From the NCBI GenBank assembly GCA_947503575.1, contig CANNDZ010000001.1, positions 1,984,001 through 2,048,000 of the forward strand: DNA of 64,000 nucleotides, in the 5' to 3' direction. Positions 37,137-45,264 of this stretch are shown here, in pieces. The notes under the pieces were generated by a model that ran no database searches, was not told where the DNA came from, and was given only the letters and a program-made list of their open reading frames with translations. This stretch comes from an uncultured Kordiimonas sp. GTDB taxonomy: Bacteria > Pseudomonadota > Alphaproteobacteria > Sphingomonadales > Kordiimonadaceae. Position 1 is the first letter of the stretch, and each line of letters starts with the position of its first letter. A program made the position numbers and the translations under genes.

Positions 37137-37994
37137 ATGAGCCAAGACACAACACATATCGATCAAAAGCATATCGTCTACTGCCGTGAAATGGTGCGTA
37201 GCGATGACAGAGAGCGCTATGAATGTGCCTTGTTCGCGCCAAAGCATGTCCAGCGGCGCCTGTGGGCCCTTTATGCGTTCAACCAGGAAATTGCCAAAAC
37301 ACGGGAAAATGTATCTGAGCCTGCCTTGGGCGAAATCAGGTTGCAGTGGTGGCGCGATGTGTTGGTTGAAGTTCAGGAAGGGCAGGTGCGGGACCATCCG
37401 GTTGTGCAGGCGATGGCTTGGACATTGAACGATGCTGATATTCTCAAGCGGCTTGAAGCGTTGATTGAAGCGCGTGAGCAGGATTTGTACGATGAAGGCC
37501 CTGCGGACCAGCCCGCCCTGGAAGCGTATGCCCGTGCTGTTGGTGGCATGCTGGCACAAACAGCCCTTGCCGTTAGTTTAAAAAACGCGCCGGATCAGGC
37601 ACTGTTGGATCGCGCAGAAAAGCTTGGTGGTGCATGGGCCATGCTGGGGCTGGTGCGGGCAATCCCATTTCATTGGGCGAGTAACCGCAATTATGTGCCG
37701 GGGGACAAGGGGTTGGCATCCCTGGCGACAACCGATGCCGACAAAATGTTCGAGCTTGCGGCACCGTCAATTGAAAAAATGGTGGCTTATAGTCATGAGG
37801 CGCTGCAGGACTTGCGGTCTGACAAGGTGGCTATACCGGGGGATGCGCGGCATGTGTTTTTGTGTAGTGCGCAACTAAGCCTGCATTTGAAGGCGCTTAA
37901 AGCTGCGGGCAACAATCCCTTTAAGGCACTCGCCCCCAACAGTTTTCAGCGATTGAAAGCACTATTTGGGGCGATGCTTTTTGGCCGCTATTAG
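37137..37994 (+). CDS. Squalene/phytoene synthase-fold protein (NDUFAF6-like)
   Basis: 285 aa from ATG 37137 (MSQDTTHIDQ); the track's 37086 adds an implausible Cys-rich leader. All-helical trans-isoprenyl-diphosphate-synthase fold. First region RYECALFAPKHVQRRLWALYAFNQEIAKT, then EIRLQWWRDVL and YARAVGGMLAQ. The aspartate-rich motifs of true squalene/phytoene synthases are incomplete, and the pattern is nearer the NDUFAF6-like branch tied to respiratory complex I assembly. No carotenoid or hopanoid genes are nearby. Function tentative. Confidence 0.78.
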   Translation: MSQDTTHIDQKHIVYCREMVRSDDRERYECALFAPKHVQRRLWALYAFNQEIAKTRENVSEPALGEIRLQWWRDVLVEVQEGQVRDHPVVQAMAWTLNDADILKRLEALIEAREQDLYDEGPADQPALEAYARAVGGMLAQTALAVSLKNAPDQALLDRAEKLGGAWAMLGLVRAIPFHWASNRNYVPGDKGLASLATTDADKMFELAAPSIEKMVAYSHEALQDLRSDKVAIPGDARHVFLCSAQLSLHLKALKAAGNNPFKALAPNSFQRLKALFGAMLFGRY

Positions 37995-38138
37995 GCTCAG
38001 TATTTTTTGGGCCACTGTCAGCTGAAACATACTGATCAACCGATAATATCTTTCCAGTCTCACAACTTTTTCAGCCTCAATTGATAACTTTGATACATCT
38101 GAACTGTGCGATGGTCAGGATCAATGCCTGCCTAAAAC

Positions 38139-38169
38139 ATAAAAAGCCCGTCCTTCTGCCCACGGGGCT
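38139..38169 (-). terminator. Intrinsic terminator on the minus strand after the 60-residue gene
   Basis: Read on the minus strand: AGCCCCGT / ACGGGCT (one bulge), then TTTTTATGTTTT. There is no T-run on the plus strand. It lies about 80 nt past the small ORF stop, so it marks the end of a minus-strand transcript. The rest of the 37995-38248 gap shows nothing further. Confidence 0.65.
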
Positions 38170-38248
38170 ATGAAAAGACAGGCTCTTCGAAATTTTTATG
38201 TCAGGTACTTACAGGAAAAACCTGATGTTCTGTGCCAGATAGAAAAAG

Positions 38249-38431
38249 TCAGGCTTGAATATCAACACGCTCGCCCACACCGGGGCCAGTTGCAGATGGT
38301 TCAACTTCTTTACGTTCCACATCACTATCATTGGCTGCTTTGCGTTCTTCAGCAGCAGACTCAAGTGACCCAGAGCGACCTGATGCACCGATTGATTCCG
38401 CTGTCGCGGCAGTCGAGCTTTGAATATCCAC
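38249..38431 (-). CDS. Small 60-residue protein of unknown function
   Basis: GTG start at 38431 with TTGGAG and 7-nt spacing; the track lists this frame only from an upstream GTG at 38458. The protein begins MDIQSSTAATAESIGASG, is rich in Ala, Ser, Glu and charged residues, has a central helix-prone acidic/basic stretch (SAAEERKAANDSDVERKEVE) and ends GPGVGERVDIQA. No Cys, Trp or membrane segment. I recognise no domain. A good ribosome-binding site, low-complexity hydrophilic composition and a strand-specific terminator argue that it is real. The competing plus-strand ORF 38170-38496 lacks such support. Confidence 0.6.
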   Translation of the reverse strand: MDIQSSTAATAESIGASGRSGSLESAAEERKAANDSDVERKEVEPSATGPGVGERVDIQA

Positions 38432-38572
38432 TTTACTTCTCCAACATCGTGCATTCACCCATGACGCACGATTTCTCTCAGCAATTGATAATATAGATGA
38501 TCCGTGTCTAAACTTCCATGGAAAGCATATTTTTTCTTTGTTTTTCAGGCGTTTCCGGCAATTTTTGCCTAG

Positions 38573-38614
38573 TTTTCGTACTTTTTTGATGGATTTTCGT
38601 AATTTTTTTGGCGG
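38573..38614 (+). repeat. Imperfect 21-bp tandem repeat before the TPR lipoprotein gene
   Basis: TTTTCGTACTTTTTTGATGGA followed directly by TTTTCGTAATTTTTTTGGCGG. T-rich, ends 6 nt before the GTG at 38621. Could be a slippage product or a regulatory site. Confidence 0.6.
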
Positions 38615-38620
38615 GTTTGT

Positions 38621-39499
38621 GTGCAGAAAATAGATAAAATTTTACCAATCCGAATCATTTTGGCTCTTGTTCCAATCGGTCTTGCGGCGTGTGCAGCCCC
38701 GGCGGGGCAGCAAGCCAAAGACGATATTGGTCCGGTCACAGCGTATGCCCGCAACAGCCTTGCCGCCAAAAATCCTGAGGGGTTACTGCGTTTGGGCGAG
38801 GGATTCGAGCGCTCGGGTGATTTCATGGGCGCGCGAAAACTGTATGCTCAGGCAAAGCTTGCGGCCCCCGACTTGATTGACGCCCGAATAGCCTACGCCC
38901 GCGCCACCGCCAAGGCTGGTTTTGATGATGAGGCAGTCGCCGAACTGACCCTTGTTTTGGCTGATGCGCCCGACAATGCCGCTGCCATGGGCGTTCTCGC
39001 TCAGATACACGCAGACGCGGCGCGCTACGCCTCGGCCTATAAGTTATTGGAAAACCTATCGTCTCCAACACCTGATGAGGTAAACCTGAAAGGTAAGATT
39101 GCTCATGTGTTGGGGCAGCCTGCAGACGGGCACGGACTTCTGTTATCCGCGCTGGAGGAATCACCCGATGACGCTAGGGTGCTGGAGGCTGCAGCGCTTT
39201 CCTTTGCACTAAGTGGCGAGTATGCGGGCGCCGTCAGCTTGCTACGCCGCAGCATGGACCGCCCGACGGCGCGTAATGATGCGCAGAAAAGCCTTGCGCT
39301 TGTTTATGCGCTGTCAGGACAGCGGCAACTGGCGCTCCGTCTGGCCAGAGACGTGGTGCCTGCGCCAGAAATGCAAAGACTGGATGTTTATTTTCGGATA
39401 TTACCCCGTTTCAGTCCAGTAGAGCAGGCAGCAGCAGTGTTTTTCGACCGTTTGCCCGCGGACAGTGCTAGTCGATTATCCGGTCGTGCGACCAATTGA
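38621..39499 (+). CDS. TPR-repeat lipoprotein (TadD-like)
   Basis: 292 aa. Signal peptide MQKIDKILPIRIILALVPIGLAAC with lipobox LAAC (Cys24), so it is probably an outer- or inner-membrane lipoprotein facing the periplasm. Helical tetratricopeptide repeats follow, for example GEGFERSGDFMGARKLYAQAKLAAPDLIDARIAYA and ALSFALSGEYAGAVSLLRRSM. The pattern recalls TadD pilus-assembly lipoproteins, but no tad/cpa gene is in the window, so only a TPR scaffold role is supported. GTG start with a weak GGCGGG upstream. Confidence 0.8.
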   Translation: MQKIDKILPIRIILALVPIGLAACAAPAGQQAKDDIGPVTAYARNSLAAKNPEGLLRLGEGFERSGDFMGARKLYAQAKLAAPDLIDARIAYARATAKAGFDDEAVAELTLVLADAPDNAAAMGVLAQIHADAARYASAYKLLENLSSPTPDEVNLKGKIAHVLGQPADGHGLLLSALEESPDDARVLEAAALSFALSGEYAGAVSLLRRSMDRPTARNDAQKSLALVYALSGQRQLALRLARDVVPAPEMQRLDVYFRILPRFSPVEQAAAVFFDRLPADSASRLSGRATN

Positions 39500-39573
39500 C
39501 TCTTGAATGCCGCACCCTTGCAGTTTAATCAGACATACAAGTCGGCGGTTTGGCGTCTCTGGAGTTTGGTGTC

Positions 39574-39885
39574 TTGAAGCAATGTGAAAATATGAAAGAG
39601 GTACGCGAGGAGATCGATCGTGTTGATCGGCTTATCGTGCCATTGCTGTTGGAACGACTGGAATATATTGCTCAGGCCGGACAGATTAAACTTGACCGGG
39701 ACACGGTCCGGGATGAATGGCGTGTGGAAGATGTTGTTGCAAAAGTGAAAGCCGAGGCTGCCAAAAATAATGGTGATATTGCTTATATTGAAATGGTTTA
39801 TCGCTTTCTTATAGAGTATAGCATTAACCACGAATTTGACGTATGGGACGCAGCATACGGCGAAGGCGAAAAACGAAAAGCCTAA
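39574..39885 (+). CDS. Chorismate mutase-like protein (AroQ/PchB fold)
   Basis: About 103 aa from TTG 39574, which has GGAG at 9-nt spacing; ATG 39592 is an alternative giving 97 aa. The all-helical AroQ fold is recognised from MKEVREEIDRVDRLIVPLLLERLEYIAQAGQIK, then EWRVEDVVAKVKAEA and a third helix IEMVYRFLIEYSINHEFDVWD. It could be chorismate mutase (Phe/Tyr synthesis) or an isochorismate-pyruvate lyase relative. No aro or siderophore genes adjoin. Its last 4 nt overlap the end of the convergent dksA-like gene. Confidence 0.75.
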   Translation: MKQCENMKEVREEIDRVDRLIVPLLLERLEYIAQAGQIKLDRDTVRDEWRVEDVVAKVKAEAAKNNGDIAYIEMVYRFLIEYSINHEFDVWDAAYGEGEKRKA

Positions 39886-40208
39886 CCATTGCAGTGCGCG
39901 CACGTCGCTGCCGTCGGGTCCAGTTCCAGCCGTTTGAGCGGAATTTCGTTGCCGCATTTAACGCAATAACCGAACTCATCATCGTCTAATCTGCTTAATG
40001 CAGCTTCAATGGACAGCAGTTTTTGCTGCCTACGCGCCGCGATCGCTTTGTTCATCGCCTGACCCTGCAGCGCGTCCATGCGCGAAAGTCTTCCCACCCG
40101 CGTTTGGTCCAGTTCTACGGCCTTTTGGGCATCCTGAGCGTCGCTGCTCAAAGTTTCCAACTCGTGTTTAAGCTCAAGTAGCTTTGTATGCCATCGCTTT
40201 TGCCCCAT
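39882..40208 (-). CDS. DksA/TraR-family zinc-finger protein
   Basis: 108 aa. A helical coiled-coil part (LLELKHELETLSSDAQDAQKAVELDQT) is followed by a four-Cys zinc finger, CVKCGNEIPLKRLELDPTAATCAHC, at the C-terminus. Shorter than E. coli DksA (151 aa) and of the TraR-like small type that enters the RNA polymerase secondary channel. It may modulate transcription, but whether it works with ppGpp is unknown. It converges with the chorismate-mutase-like gene with a 4-nt overlap. Confidence 0.88.
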   Translation of the reverse strand: MGQKRWHTKLLELKHELETLSSDAQDAQKAVELDQTRVGRLSRMDALQGQAMNKAIAARRQQKLLSIEAALSRLDDDEFGYCVKCGNEIPLKRLELDPTAATCAHCNG

Positions 40209-40337
40209 AAGGAAACTGTGTCATGATAGGTGGACTCAATGCAATCATTGATGAAACCTGCAGCAAATAAGGCTCTTCAAAACTCTGAGAACGATTGGCC
40301 TAGACAGCATGTTTGATACCGAGGTGGGGGAAACCGG

Positions 40338-41510
40338 ATGAACAGAATTCCTGTAGCACTAGTGGTGCTCATTTTGCCAATGGTGTTGATGGTGCCTGGA
40401 TTGCCAGTGCTTGCTAGCGCCCAACCTGACCGCGGTTGGGACAAACTCATCACCCAAGTATCTGAGGAAGACAGGCAGCGTTTGTCTCGCATGACCTCAT
40501 TTGAAGTGCCGGAGGTCTATGAGTTGGCAATGGTCGTTATCTCTTTAACAGAGGCTGGGCCTGACTTGACCGTGGACAGTCAGTATGCGCGGGAAGTCAA
40601 AGAGCATTTTGCCCAGTTTAAAGAGCACGGAATAGTCAAGGCAATTGATATCCAGTCACGTGATGAAGACTGGTATTCAGCTTATGAGTTTCGCGAAAAC
40701 GCTTCTGTAAATTGCTTTGACGATGACAATCCAAACCTGATTGTGCACTGCAGGCCTTATTCACATGCCTGGGGGCGGCAAGCAAACCTCTTGACCCGCA
40801 ATATGGATTTGCTCAGTGATTTTGCTGAAAAGAGCGGGTTTCGCCAATTCTATGCAGATCATCAGGCTTTCTACAAAGCGGAGGTTCAAGCCTGGAAAGA
40901 CCGGGTTAATGTTACCAGCATGAAGTCTTGGTTAGAGCAGCGCTTCCCGGTCTCGGAAGATCACTACACTATCATATTTTCGCCCCTGACAGACGGTTGG
41001 CATTCAACGCAGGGCTTCGTGGACGACGATTTTAAAATCCGGGTAATGTACCTGCAATCGGTCTCAAAAGAGCCAATAGAAAAGGCTTTTCACGCTGCCA
41101 GGATAATATTTACAGAAATAGATCACAGCCATGTCGATACGGTGGCACTGACCTATTCAGATCGCCTGAATTCACATGACTCTTTCGGGGGTGAGTTTTG
41201 GTTTGTGAGCGAAAACGGCACCTACGACAACGGTTTCAGGGTCTTTACGGAATATATGACCTGGGCTGTCTTTGAGCTTTGGGCGCGAGAGACGTACCCT
41301 CAGGACATGCATGCTGTGATTGCTGAACAAGTGGCCACCAAGATGACAGAAGGCCGCAAGTTCGTTCATTACCCAATGTTCCGGGATGCTTTAGTCGCTT
41401 TATATGCCGGGCAGGCGGGCGATTCCCCCGACATAGCAGCGCTTTATCCCGCCATTCTTGATTGGGCGGAGGAGTTCAGAGCACAAGCGAACGCCCAGCC
41501 AATAGAGTAG
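40338..41510 (+). CDS. Exported protein of unknown function (DUF4932-like, degenerate zincin motif)
   Basis: 390 aa. Signal peptide MNRIPVALVVLILPMVLMVPGLPVLAS with a likely cut before AQPDRG. The soluble domain contains IIFTEIDHSHVD at about 256-267, which sits where DUF4932-type metallohydrolase-like proteins have HExxH; here the first His is Thr (TEIDH). Downstream ARETYPQDMHAVIAEQVATKM and FEVPEVYELAMVVISLTE near the start also resemble that family. Function and family are tentative. It stands alone: 129 nt from the dksA-like gene and convergent with amtB. Confidence 0.7.
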   Translation: MNRIPVALVVLILPMVLMVPGLPVLASAQPDRGWDKLITQVSEEDRQRLSRMTSFEVPEVYELAMVVISLTEAGPDLTVDSQYAREVKEHFAQFKEHGIVKAIDIQSRDEDWYSAYEFRENASVNCFDDDNPNLIVHCRPYSHAWGRQANLLTRNMDLLSDFAEKSGFRQFYADHQAFYKAEVQAWKDRVNVTSMKSWLEQRFPVSEDHYTIIFSPLTDGWHSTQGFVDDDFKIRVMYLQSVSKEPIEKAFHAARIIFTEIDHSHVDTVALTYSDRLNSHDSFGGEFWFVSENGTYDNGFRVFTEYMTWAVFELWARETYPQDMHAVIAEQVATKMTEGRKFVHYPMFRDALVALYAGQAGDSPDIAALYPAILDWAEEFRAQANAQPIE

Positions 41511-41550
41511 AGAAGCGTCGCTGACGCTTCCCCATTTCAAAGGTTGTTGG

Positions 41551-42861
41551 TCAGAACTTTTGTGACCCTTTGCCAAATTCGGGGTAGGCTTCCATACCGA
41601 GTTCAGAAATATCAGCACCAACCGCTTCATCCTCTGGTGTTAGCCTAATACCAACAGTTATCTTCAAGACGTACCAAACAATAGCACTGGTAATAGTGAC
41701 GAAAGCGCCAATGGAGACGACGCCGATAAGCTGCGTTAGGAAAGAAATAGACGCATCATGGTTAGTGAGCGGCACCGCCATTGTTCCCCATATGCCACAG
41801 ACCAGATGTACGGATATGGCACCAACTACATCATCAACTTTGAACTTGTCGAAGAAAGGCACGGCAAAAACCACCAGCGTGCCACCAACGCCGCCAATAA
41901 GTGTCGCAATGATCGGGCTGGGTGTAAGGGGTTCTGCGGTAATCGACACAAGCCCAGCCAGCGCACCGTTCAACACCATCGTCAGATCAATTTTGGTGTA
42001 CACCAGCCGTGTAGTGATAAAGGCTGCAATGGCCCCGCCAGCGGCGGCCATATTGGTGTTCACAAATATATTGGCGACCGAAACAGCGTCATTGATGGTG
42101 CCAAGCGCCAGTTGAGACGCACCGTTGAAGCCAAACCAACCCAGCCACAGGATAAACATGCCAAGCGTTGCCAGGGGCATGCTTGAGCCTGGCATTGGGC
42201 GCACCCTGCCATCAATGTAGCGGCCCGCGCGTGGCCCGATGATAATTGCACCAACAAGGGCGGCCCATCCACCTGTTGAATGCACAAGCGTTGAGCCTGC
42301 AAAGTCAGAAAACCCCATTTGATCCAGCCAGCCAGCGCCCCATTCCCAGGAGCCTTGAATTGGATAAATGATGCCCGCGAGAACAACCGTAAACATGAGA
42401 AACGGAACGAGCTTAACGCGTTCTGCCACCGTACCGGAAACAATGGAGGCGGTTGTGGCGACAAAGACCATCTGGAAAAAGAAATCGGAACCTGACCCAT
42501 AACCGGTTTCCAAAACGCCCGTGTCGTCGGGTGCCCAGAGATGAAAAAAGGTGCCGAAGTAACTGCCCACATCTTCATACATCAAATTATAGCCCATCAG
42601 CATCCACATAATGCACGCGACAGAAAACAGCGAGACGTTTTTCAAGCAAATGTCTGCCACATTTTTGGACCGAACCAATCCCGCTTCCAGCATGGCAAAC
42701 CCTGCGGCCATCCACATCACCAGAAAACCACCAATCAGAAACAATAGGGTATTAAAAACCAATGATGTTTCAGCATCTGGCGCTGCTGCGGCCGGTGCGG
42801 AAAATACCAGGCTCATGATGGCAGCTATGACACTTCCAGAAATAGTTTTGTTTTTAAGCAT
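41551..42861 (-). CDS. amtB: Ammonium transporter
   Basis: 436 aa, Amt/MEP family channel. Signal-like N-terminus, then 11 helices. FLVMWMAAGFAMLEAGLVRSKN is the first, DFAGSTLVHSTGGWAALVGA carries the first of the twin pore His, and SVHLVCGIWGTMAVPL the second. The C-terminal cytoplasmic tail VGADISELGMEAYPEF is the GlnK-responsive segment. It lies 27 nt after glnK on the minus strand, the classic glnK-amtB operon, and should be induced by nitrogen limitation from the sigma-54-type promoter at 43289. Confidence 0.97.
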   Translation of the reverse strand: MLKNKTISGSVIAAIMSLVFSAPAAAAPDAETSLVFNTLLFLIGGFLVMWMAAGFAMLEAGLVRSKNVADICLKNVSLFSVACIMWMLMGYNLMYEDVGSYFGTFFHLWAPDDTGVLETGYGSGSDFFFQMVFVATTASIVSGTVAERVKLVPFLMFTVVLAGIIYPIQGSWEWGAGWLDQMGFSDFAGSTLVHSTGGWAALVGAIIIGPRAGRYIDGRVRPMPGSSMPLATLGMFILWLGWFGFNGASQLALGTINDAVSVANIFVNTNMAAAGGAIAAFITTRLVYTKIDLTMVLNGALAGLVSITAEPLTPSPIIATLIGGVGGTLVVFAVPFFDKFKVDDVVGAISVHLVCGIWGTMAVPLTNHDASISFLTQLIGVVSIGAFVTITSAIVWYVLKITVGIRLTPEDEAVGADISELGMEAYPEFGKGSQKF

Positions 42862-42888
42862 CGCGGAGTATTCCCTTGAAAAGTTTGC

Positions 42889-43227
42889 TTAAAGCGCATC
42901 CGTATTTGTTTCGCCTGTTCGGATACGGATCACTTGCCCCAAGTCCAAAACAAACACTTTACCGTCGCCGATCTGACCTGTTTTTGCGGTTGTCTGAAGC
43001 GTTTCAATTGCCTGTTCGGCCAAATCGTCTTCTGTCGCGATTTCAAGCTTCACTTTTGGTAGAAAATGAATTTCATATTCTGCGCCACGATAGATTTCTT
43101 TTTGGCCGCGCTGACGACCGTAGCCCTGCACCTCGGATACGGTCATGCCTGTGATACCAATTTCTGCCAGCGCTTCGCGCACTGGATCAAGGCGGTGAGG
43201 CTTTATAATCGCTATTATGTACTTCAT
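42889..43227 (-). CDS. glnK: Nitrogen regulatory protein PII (GlnK)
   Basis: 112 aa trimeric signal protein that senses 2-oxoglutarate, ATP and ADP and blocks AmtB when nitrogen is plentiful. MKYIIAIIKPHRLDPVREALAEIGI at the start, T-loop GYGRQRGQKEIYRGAEYEIHFLPK with the uridylylated Tyr, and IGDGKVFVLDLGQVIRIRTGE at the end. First gene of glnK-amtB, which supports GlnK rather than GlnB. A sigma-54-type promoter lies about 60 nt upstream of the start. Confidence 0.96.
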   Translation of the reverse strand: MKYIIAIIKPHRLDPVREALAEIGITGMTVSEVQGYGRQRGQKEIYRGAEYEIHFLPKVKLEIATEDDLAEQAIETLQTTAKTGQIGDGKVFVLDLGQVIRIRTGETNTDAL

Positions 43228-43288
43228 GCCGTTTCCTGACTGACGTTTTTATGCGGTGATCTGATCACCAAGCGTGACGGTAGTAACA

Positions 43289-43303
43289 GCAGCATCTATG
43301 CCA
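43289..43303 (-). promoter_or_regulatory. Sigma-54-type promoter for glnK-amtB
   Basis: On the minus strand TGGCATAGATGCTGC: GG and GC at exact -24/-12 spacing against TGGCACG-N4-TTGC. The transcript would start near 43277, 50 nt before glnK. It fits NtrC-dependent nitrogen control. Confidence 0.75.
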
Positions 43304-43384
43304 ACAGGAAAAACGTAATTAAATTAATGTGTTAATTGCTCTTTTGCGGTAAAGCGGGCGACTTTTCTGCCTATTTATTGCCAA

Positions 43385-43403
43385 ATGCCCAATAATTAGG
43401 CAT
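43385..43403. promoter_or_regulatory. Palindrome upstream of the glnK promoter (possible enhancer site)
   Basis: ATGCC-N9-GGCAT inverted repeat about 82-100 nt upstream of the sigma-54-type -24 element, a usual enhancer distance. It is not an exact NtrC consensus. It could also serve the divergent TVP38-like gene. Confidence 0.35.
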
Positions 43404-43526
43404 CTCTGCAGCAAGATAATTACACTTTCGGTTGGCAACAAAAATTCGCTGTTACGTTGCTGCAAAGGTGCGCTAGTTGTTCAACGCTGTGCCACGTGCC
43501 AACTGTTTGGAAATGCTTAATCTGTT

Positions 43527-44189
43527 ATGCACCCGCTTCTTAAAGTTGTTCTTATATTGCTTGCTGGCTTTGCGGTTCTTTTTTTCGCAATAAAGCTTGC
43601 TACCGGGCTATCGTTTGCCGACGCGGACGTGTGGTTGCGCACCGCACAGCGCGTATCAACGGTGTATCTGGTTGCACTGATTATCGGATTGTTGATTCTT
43701 GATTTGCTGGTATCTGTTCCGACGCTGACGATTACCATGCTTTCCGGTTACTTACTCGGTCATGGTGTGGGGGCATTTGCGGCGTTGGCGGGATTATATA
43801 GTGCTGGCATCATTGGGTATGGCATTAGCATTTATTTTGGCCCGGCAATTCTTCGATTTGTGATCCGTGACGATAAGGAAAGGTTGCAAGCGGCCGAGGC
43901 TTTTGAAACCCATGGGTTTGGTATGATTATTCTGGCTCGTGCCGTGCCCATTTTGCCTGAGGTTACCGCCTGCTTAGCCGGTGCGACGAGCATGCCGTTT
44001 GGCAGGTTTCTGCTTGCATGGTCGTGCAATTCTGTTCCTTACGTGCTGGCGGCAACATACGCAGGCTCTATCAGCTCAATGGACGACCCAACCCCATCGC
44101 TTTTCACAGCAATCGGAATCGCCTCCGCCTTGTGGATTGGATGGTTTCTGTTCCGTCGTCATATTGTTGCGAAACGCCGTCCGACCTGA
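43527..44189 (+). CDS. TVP38/TMEM64 (DedA-superfamily) membrane protein
   Basis: 220 aa. About five to six membrane helices. The SNARE-associated/VTT signature is seen in LDLLVSVPTLTITMLSGYLLGHGVGAFAALAGLYSAGIIGYGISIYFG and in ILARAVPILPEVTACLAGATSMPFGRFLLAW, which has the conserved Arg and Pro of DedA-type proteins. Members act in membrane homeostasis, probably lipid flipping. A long gap with the sigma-54-type promoter lies upstream but faces the other way. Confidence 0.85.
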   Translation: MHPLLKVVLILLAGFAVLFFAIKLATGLSFADADVWLRTAQRVSTVYLVALIIGLLILDLLVSVPTLTITMLSGYLLGHGVGAFAALAGLYSAGIIGYGISIYFGPAILRFVIRDDKERLQAAEAFETHGFGMIILARAVPILPEVTACLAGATSMPFGRFLLAWSCNSVPYVLAATYAGSISSMDDPTPSLFTAIGIASALWIGWFLFRRHIVAKRRPT

Positions 44190-44290
44190 CCCTTTTCACT
44201 AATTGCAGGAAAACTTTCCGACATGGTCAGATAATCTGCCGCGACACAGATACCAGGTTTGATATCTTTGGTGTGCGAAGGGACAGGCGC

Positions 44291-44872
44291 ATGAAGATTT
44301 ATGGCGATGAAATTTCTGGTAATTGTTTGAAGGTCAAATATGTCGCTGACTATCTTGGCAAACCCTATGAATGGGTGGCTGTAGATGTGGTTGCCGGGGG
44401 CGCAAGGCTGCCGCATATGCTGGCAAAAAACCCGGCAGGGCAGGTTCCGTTCGTTGAGTTTGATAATGACAGAAGGCTGGCGCAATCCAACGCCATTATG
44501 CTGTATTTGGCCGAAGGCTCTTCCTTGATTCCCCGTGATGCTTTTGAGCGGGCAAAAATGTATGAGTGGATGTTCTGGGAACAATACAGCCACGAAACCG
44601 CCATCGCGGTTGCACGATTTCGGGTGATATTTGAAGGTCAGCCTGTTGAAGACCTGGACCCGGCATTGGTTGCCAAGGGCAATGTGGCGCTTGATCTAAT
44701 GGAACGGCATCTTGCCAATAAAACCTGGTTTGTCGGCGAAGCCTTGTCTTTGGCGGACATTGCGCTTGTTGCTTACACCCAGTTTGCCCATGAGCCTGGA
44801 TTTTCACTGGAACATAGACCCGGCATTGCACAATGGGTGGTGCGGGTCAGGCGGGAACTTGGTGTTATCTAG
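44291..44872 (+). CDS. Glutathione S-transferase family protein
   Basis: 193 aa from ATG 44291; the track's 44018 start lies inside the previous gene. N-terminal thioredoxin-like domain MKIYGDEISGNCLKVKYVADYLGKPYEW, with cis-Pro/Ser motif GQVPFVEFDNDRRLAQSNAIMLYLAEG for glutathione binding. C-terminal helical domain with WFVGEALSLADIALVAYTQFA. SGNC at the N-terminus could supply a catalytic Ser or Cys. Substrate unknown. Its end overlaps the convergent ACT-domain gene by 4 nt. Confidence 0.9.
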   Translation: MKIYGDEISGNCLKVKYVADYLGKPYEWVAVDVVAGGARLPHMLAKNPAGQVPFVEFDNDRRLAQSNAIMLYLAEGSSLIPRDAFERAKMYEWMFWEQYSHETAIAVARFRVIFEGQPVEDLDPALVAKGNVALDLMERHLANKTWFVGEALSLADIALVAYTQFAHEPGFSLEHRPGIAQWVVRVRRELGVI

Positions 44873-45264
44873 CCCTTAGAGAGCGCGATGAGGGCTGCCA
44901 TGGCGTCTTCCGCGCGGTCAGCCGGAATAAAAAGGTGGTCGTGGTAAAAGCCCGATACTGGATTGACACCCATGCCAAGGCTCGCCAGTCGAGATGTTAT
45001 CGTGGCCAAAAAGCCCACCGCATCCAAGGCTGAATGTACGTTGAGCGTGATCATCCGGCAGGGAAATTCATAGTCAATGCCTTTTTGCTCGGCGACTGAT
45101 TGTTCGAGTATAAGCGTTAGGCCTTCCGCTTCCTGAAAGGTCATACGGGGGTTTAACGTTGCGGAGTCAAAGTTATCCGGCACCGTTGCAAACACATAAG
45201 TGTTTGGGGCCAGGGACGGCTGCATAGAGCCAATGAGGGTCGCAATGTCATGTTCACCAGCCAT
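44869..45264 (-). CDS. ACT-domain protein (DUF2241-like)
   Basis: 131 aa from 45264 (MAGEHDIATLIGSMQP), preferred to 45297 because AAGGA lies 7 nt upstream. Two ACT-like halves: PNTYVFATVPDN with AEGLTLILEQSVAEQKGIDYEFPCRMITLNVHSALDAVGFLATITSRLASLGMGVNPVSGFYHDHLFIP. The pattern matches small stand-alone ACT proteins of unknown ligand, often thought to sense amino acids. Convergent with the GST gene. Confidence 0.82.
   Translation of the reverse strand: MAGEHDIATLIGSMQPSLAPNTYVFATVPDNFDSATLNPRMTFQEAEGLTLILEQSVAEQKGIDYEFPCRMITLNVHSALDAVGFLATITSRLASLGMGVNPVSGFYHDHLFIPADRAEDAMAALIALSKG

Noticed and set aside
38170-38496. 108-aa plus-strand ORF
   Set aside because: No ribosome-binding site, odd His/Gln-rich composition, antisense to the better-supported 60-residue gene, and it starts inside the minus-strand terminator.
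43316-43336. TTAA repeats as a second CtrA box near glnK
   Set aside because: Spacings are 4 and 9 nt rather than 7; simply AT-rich.
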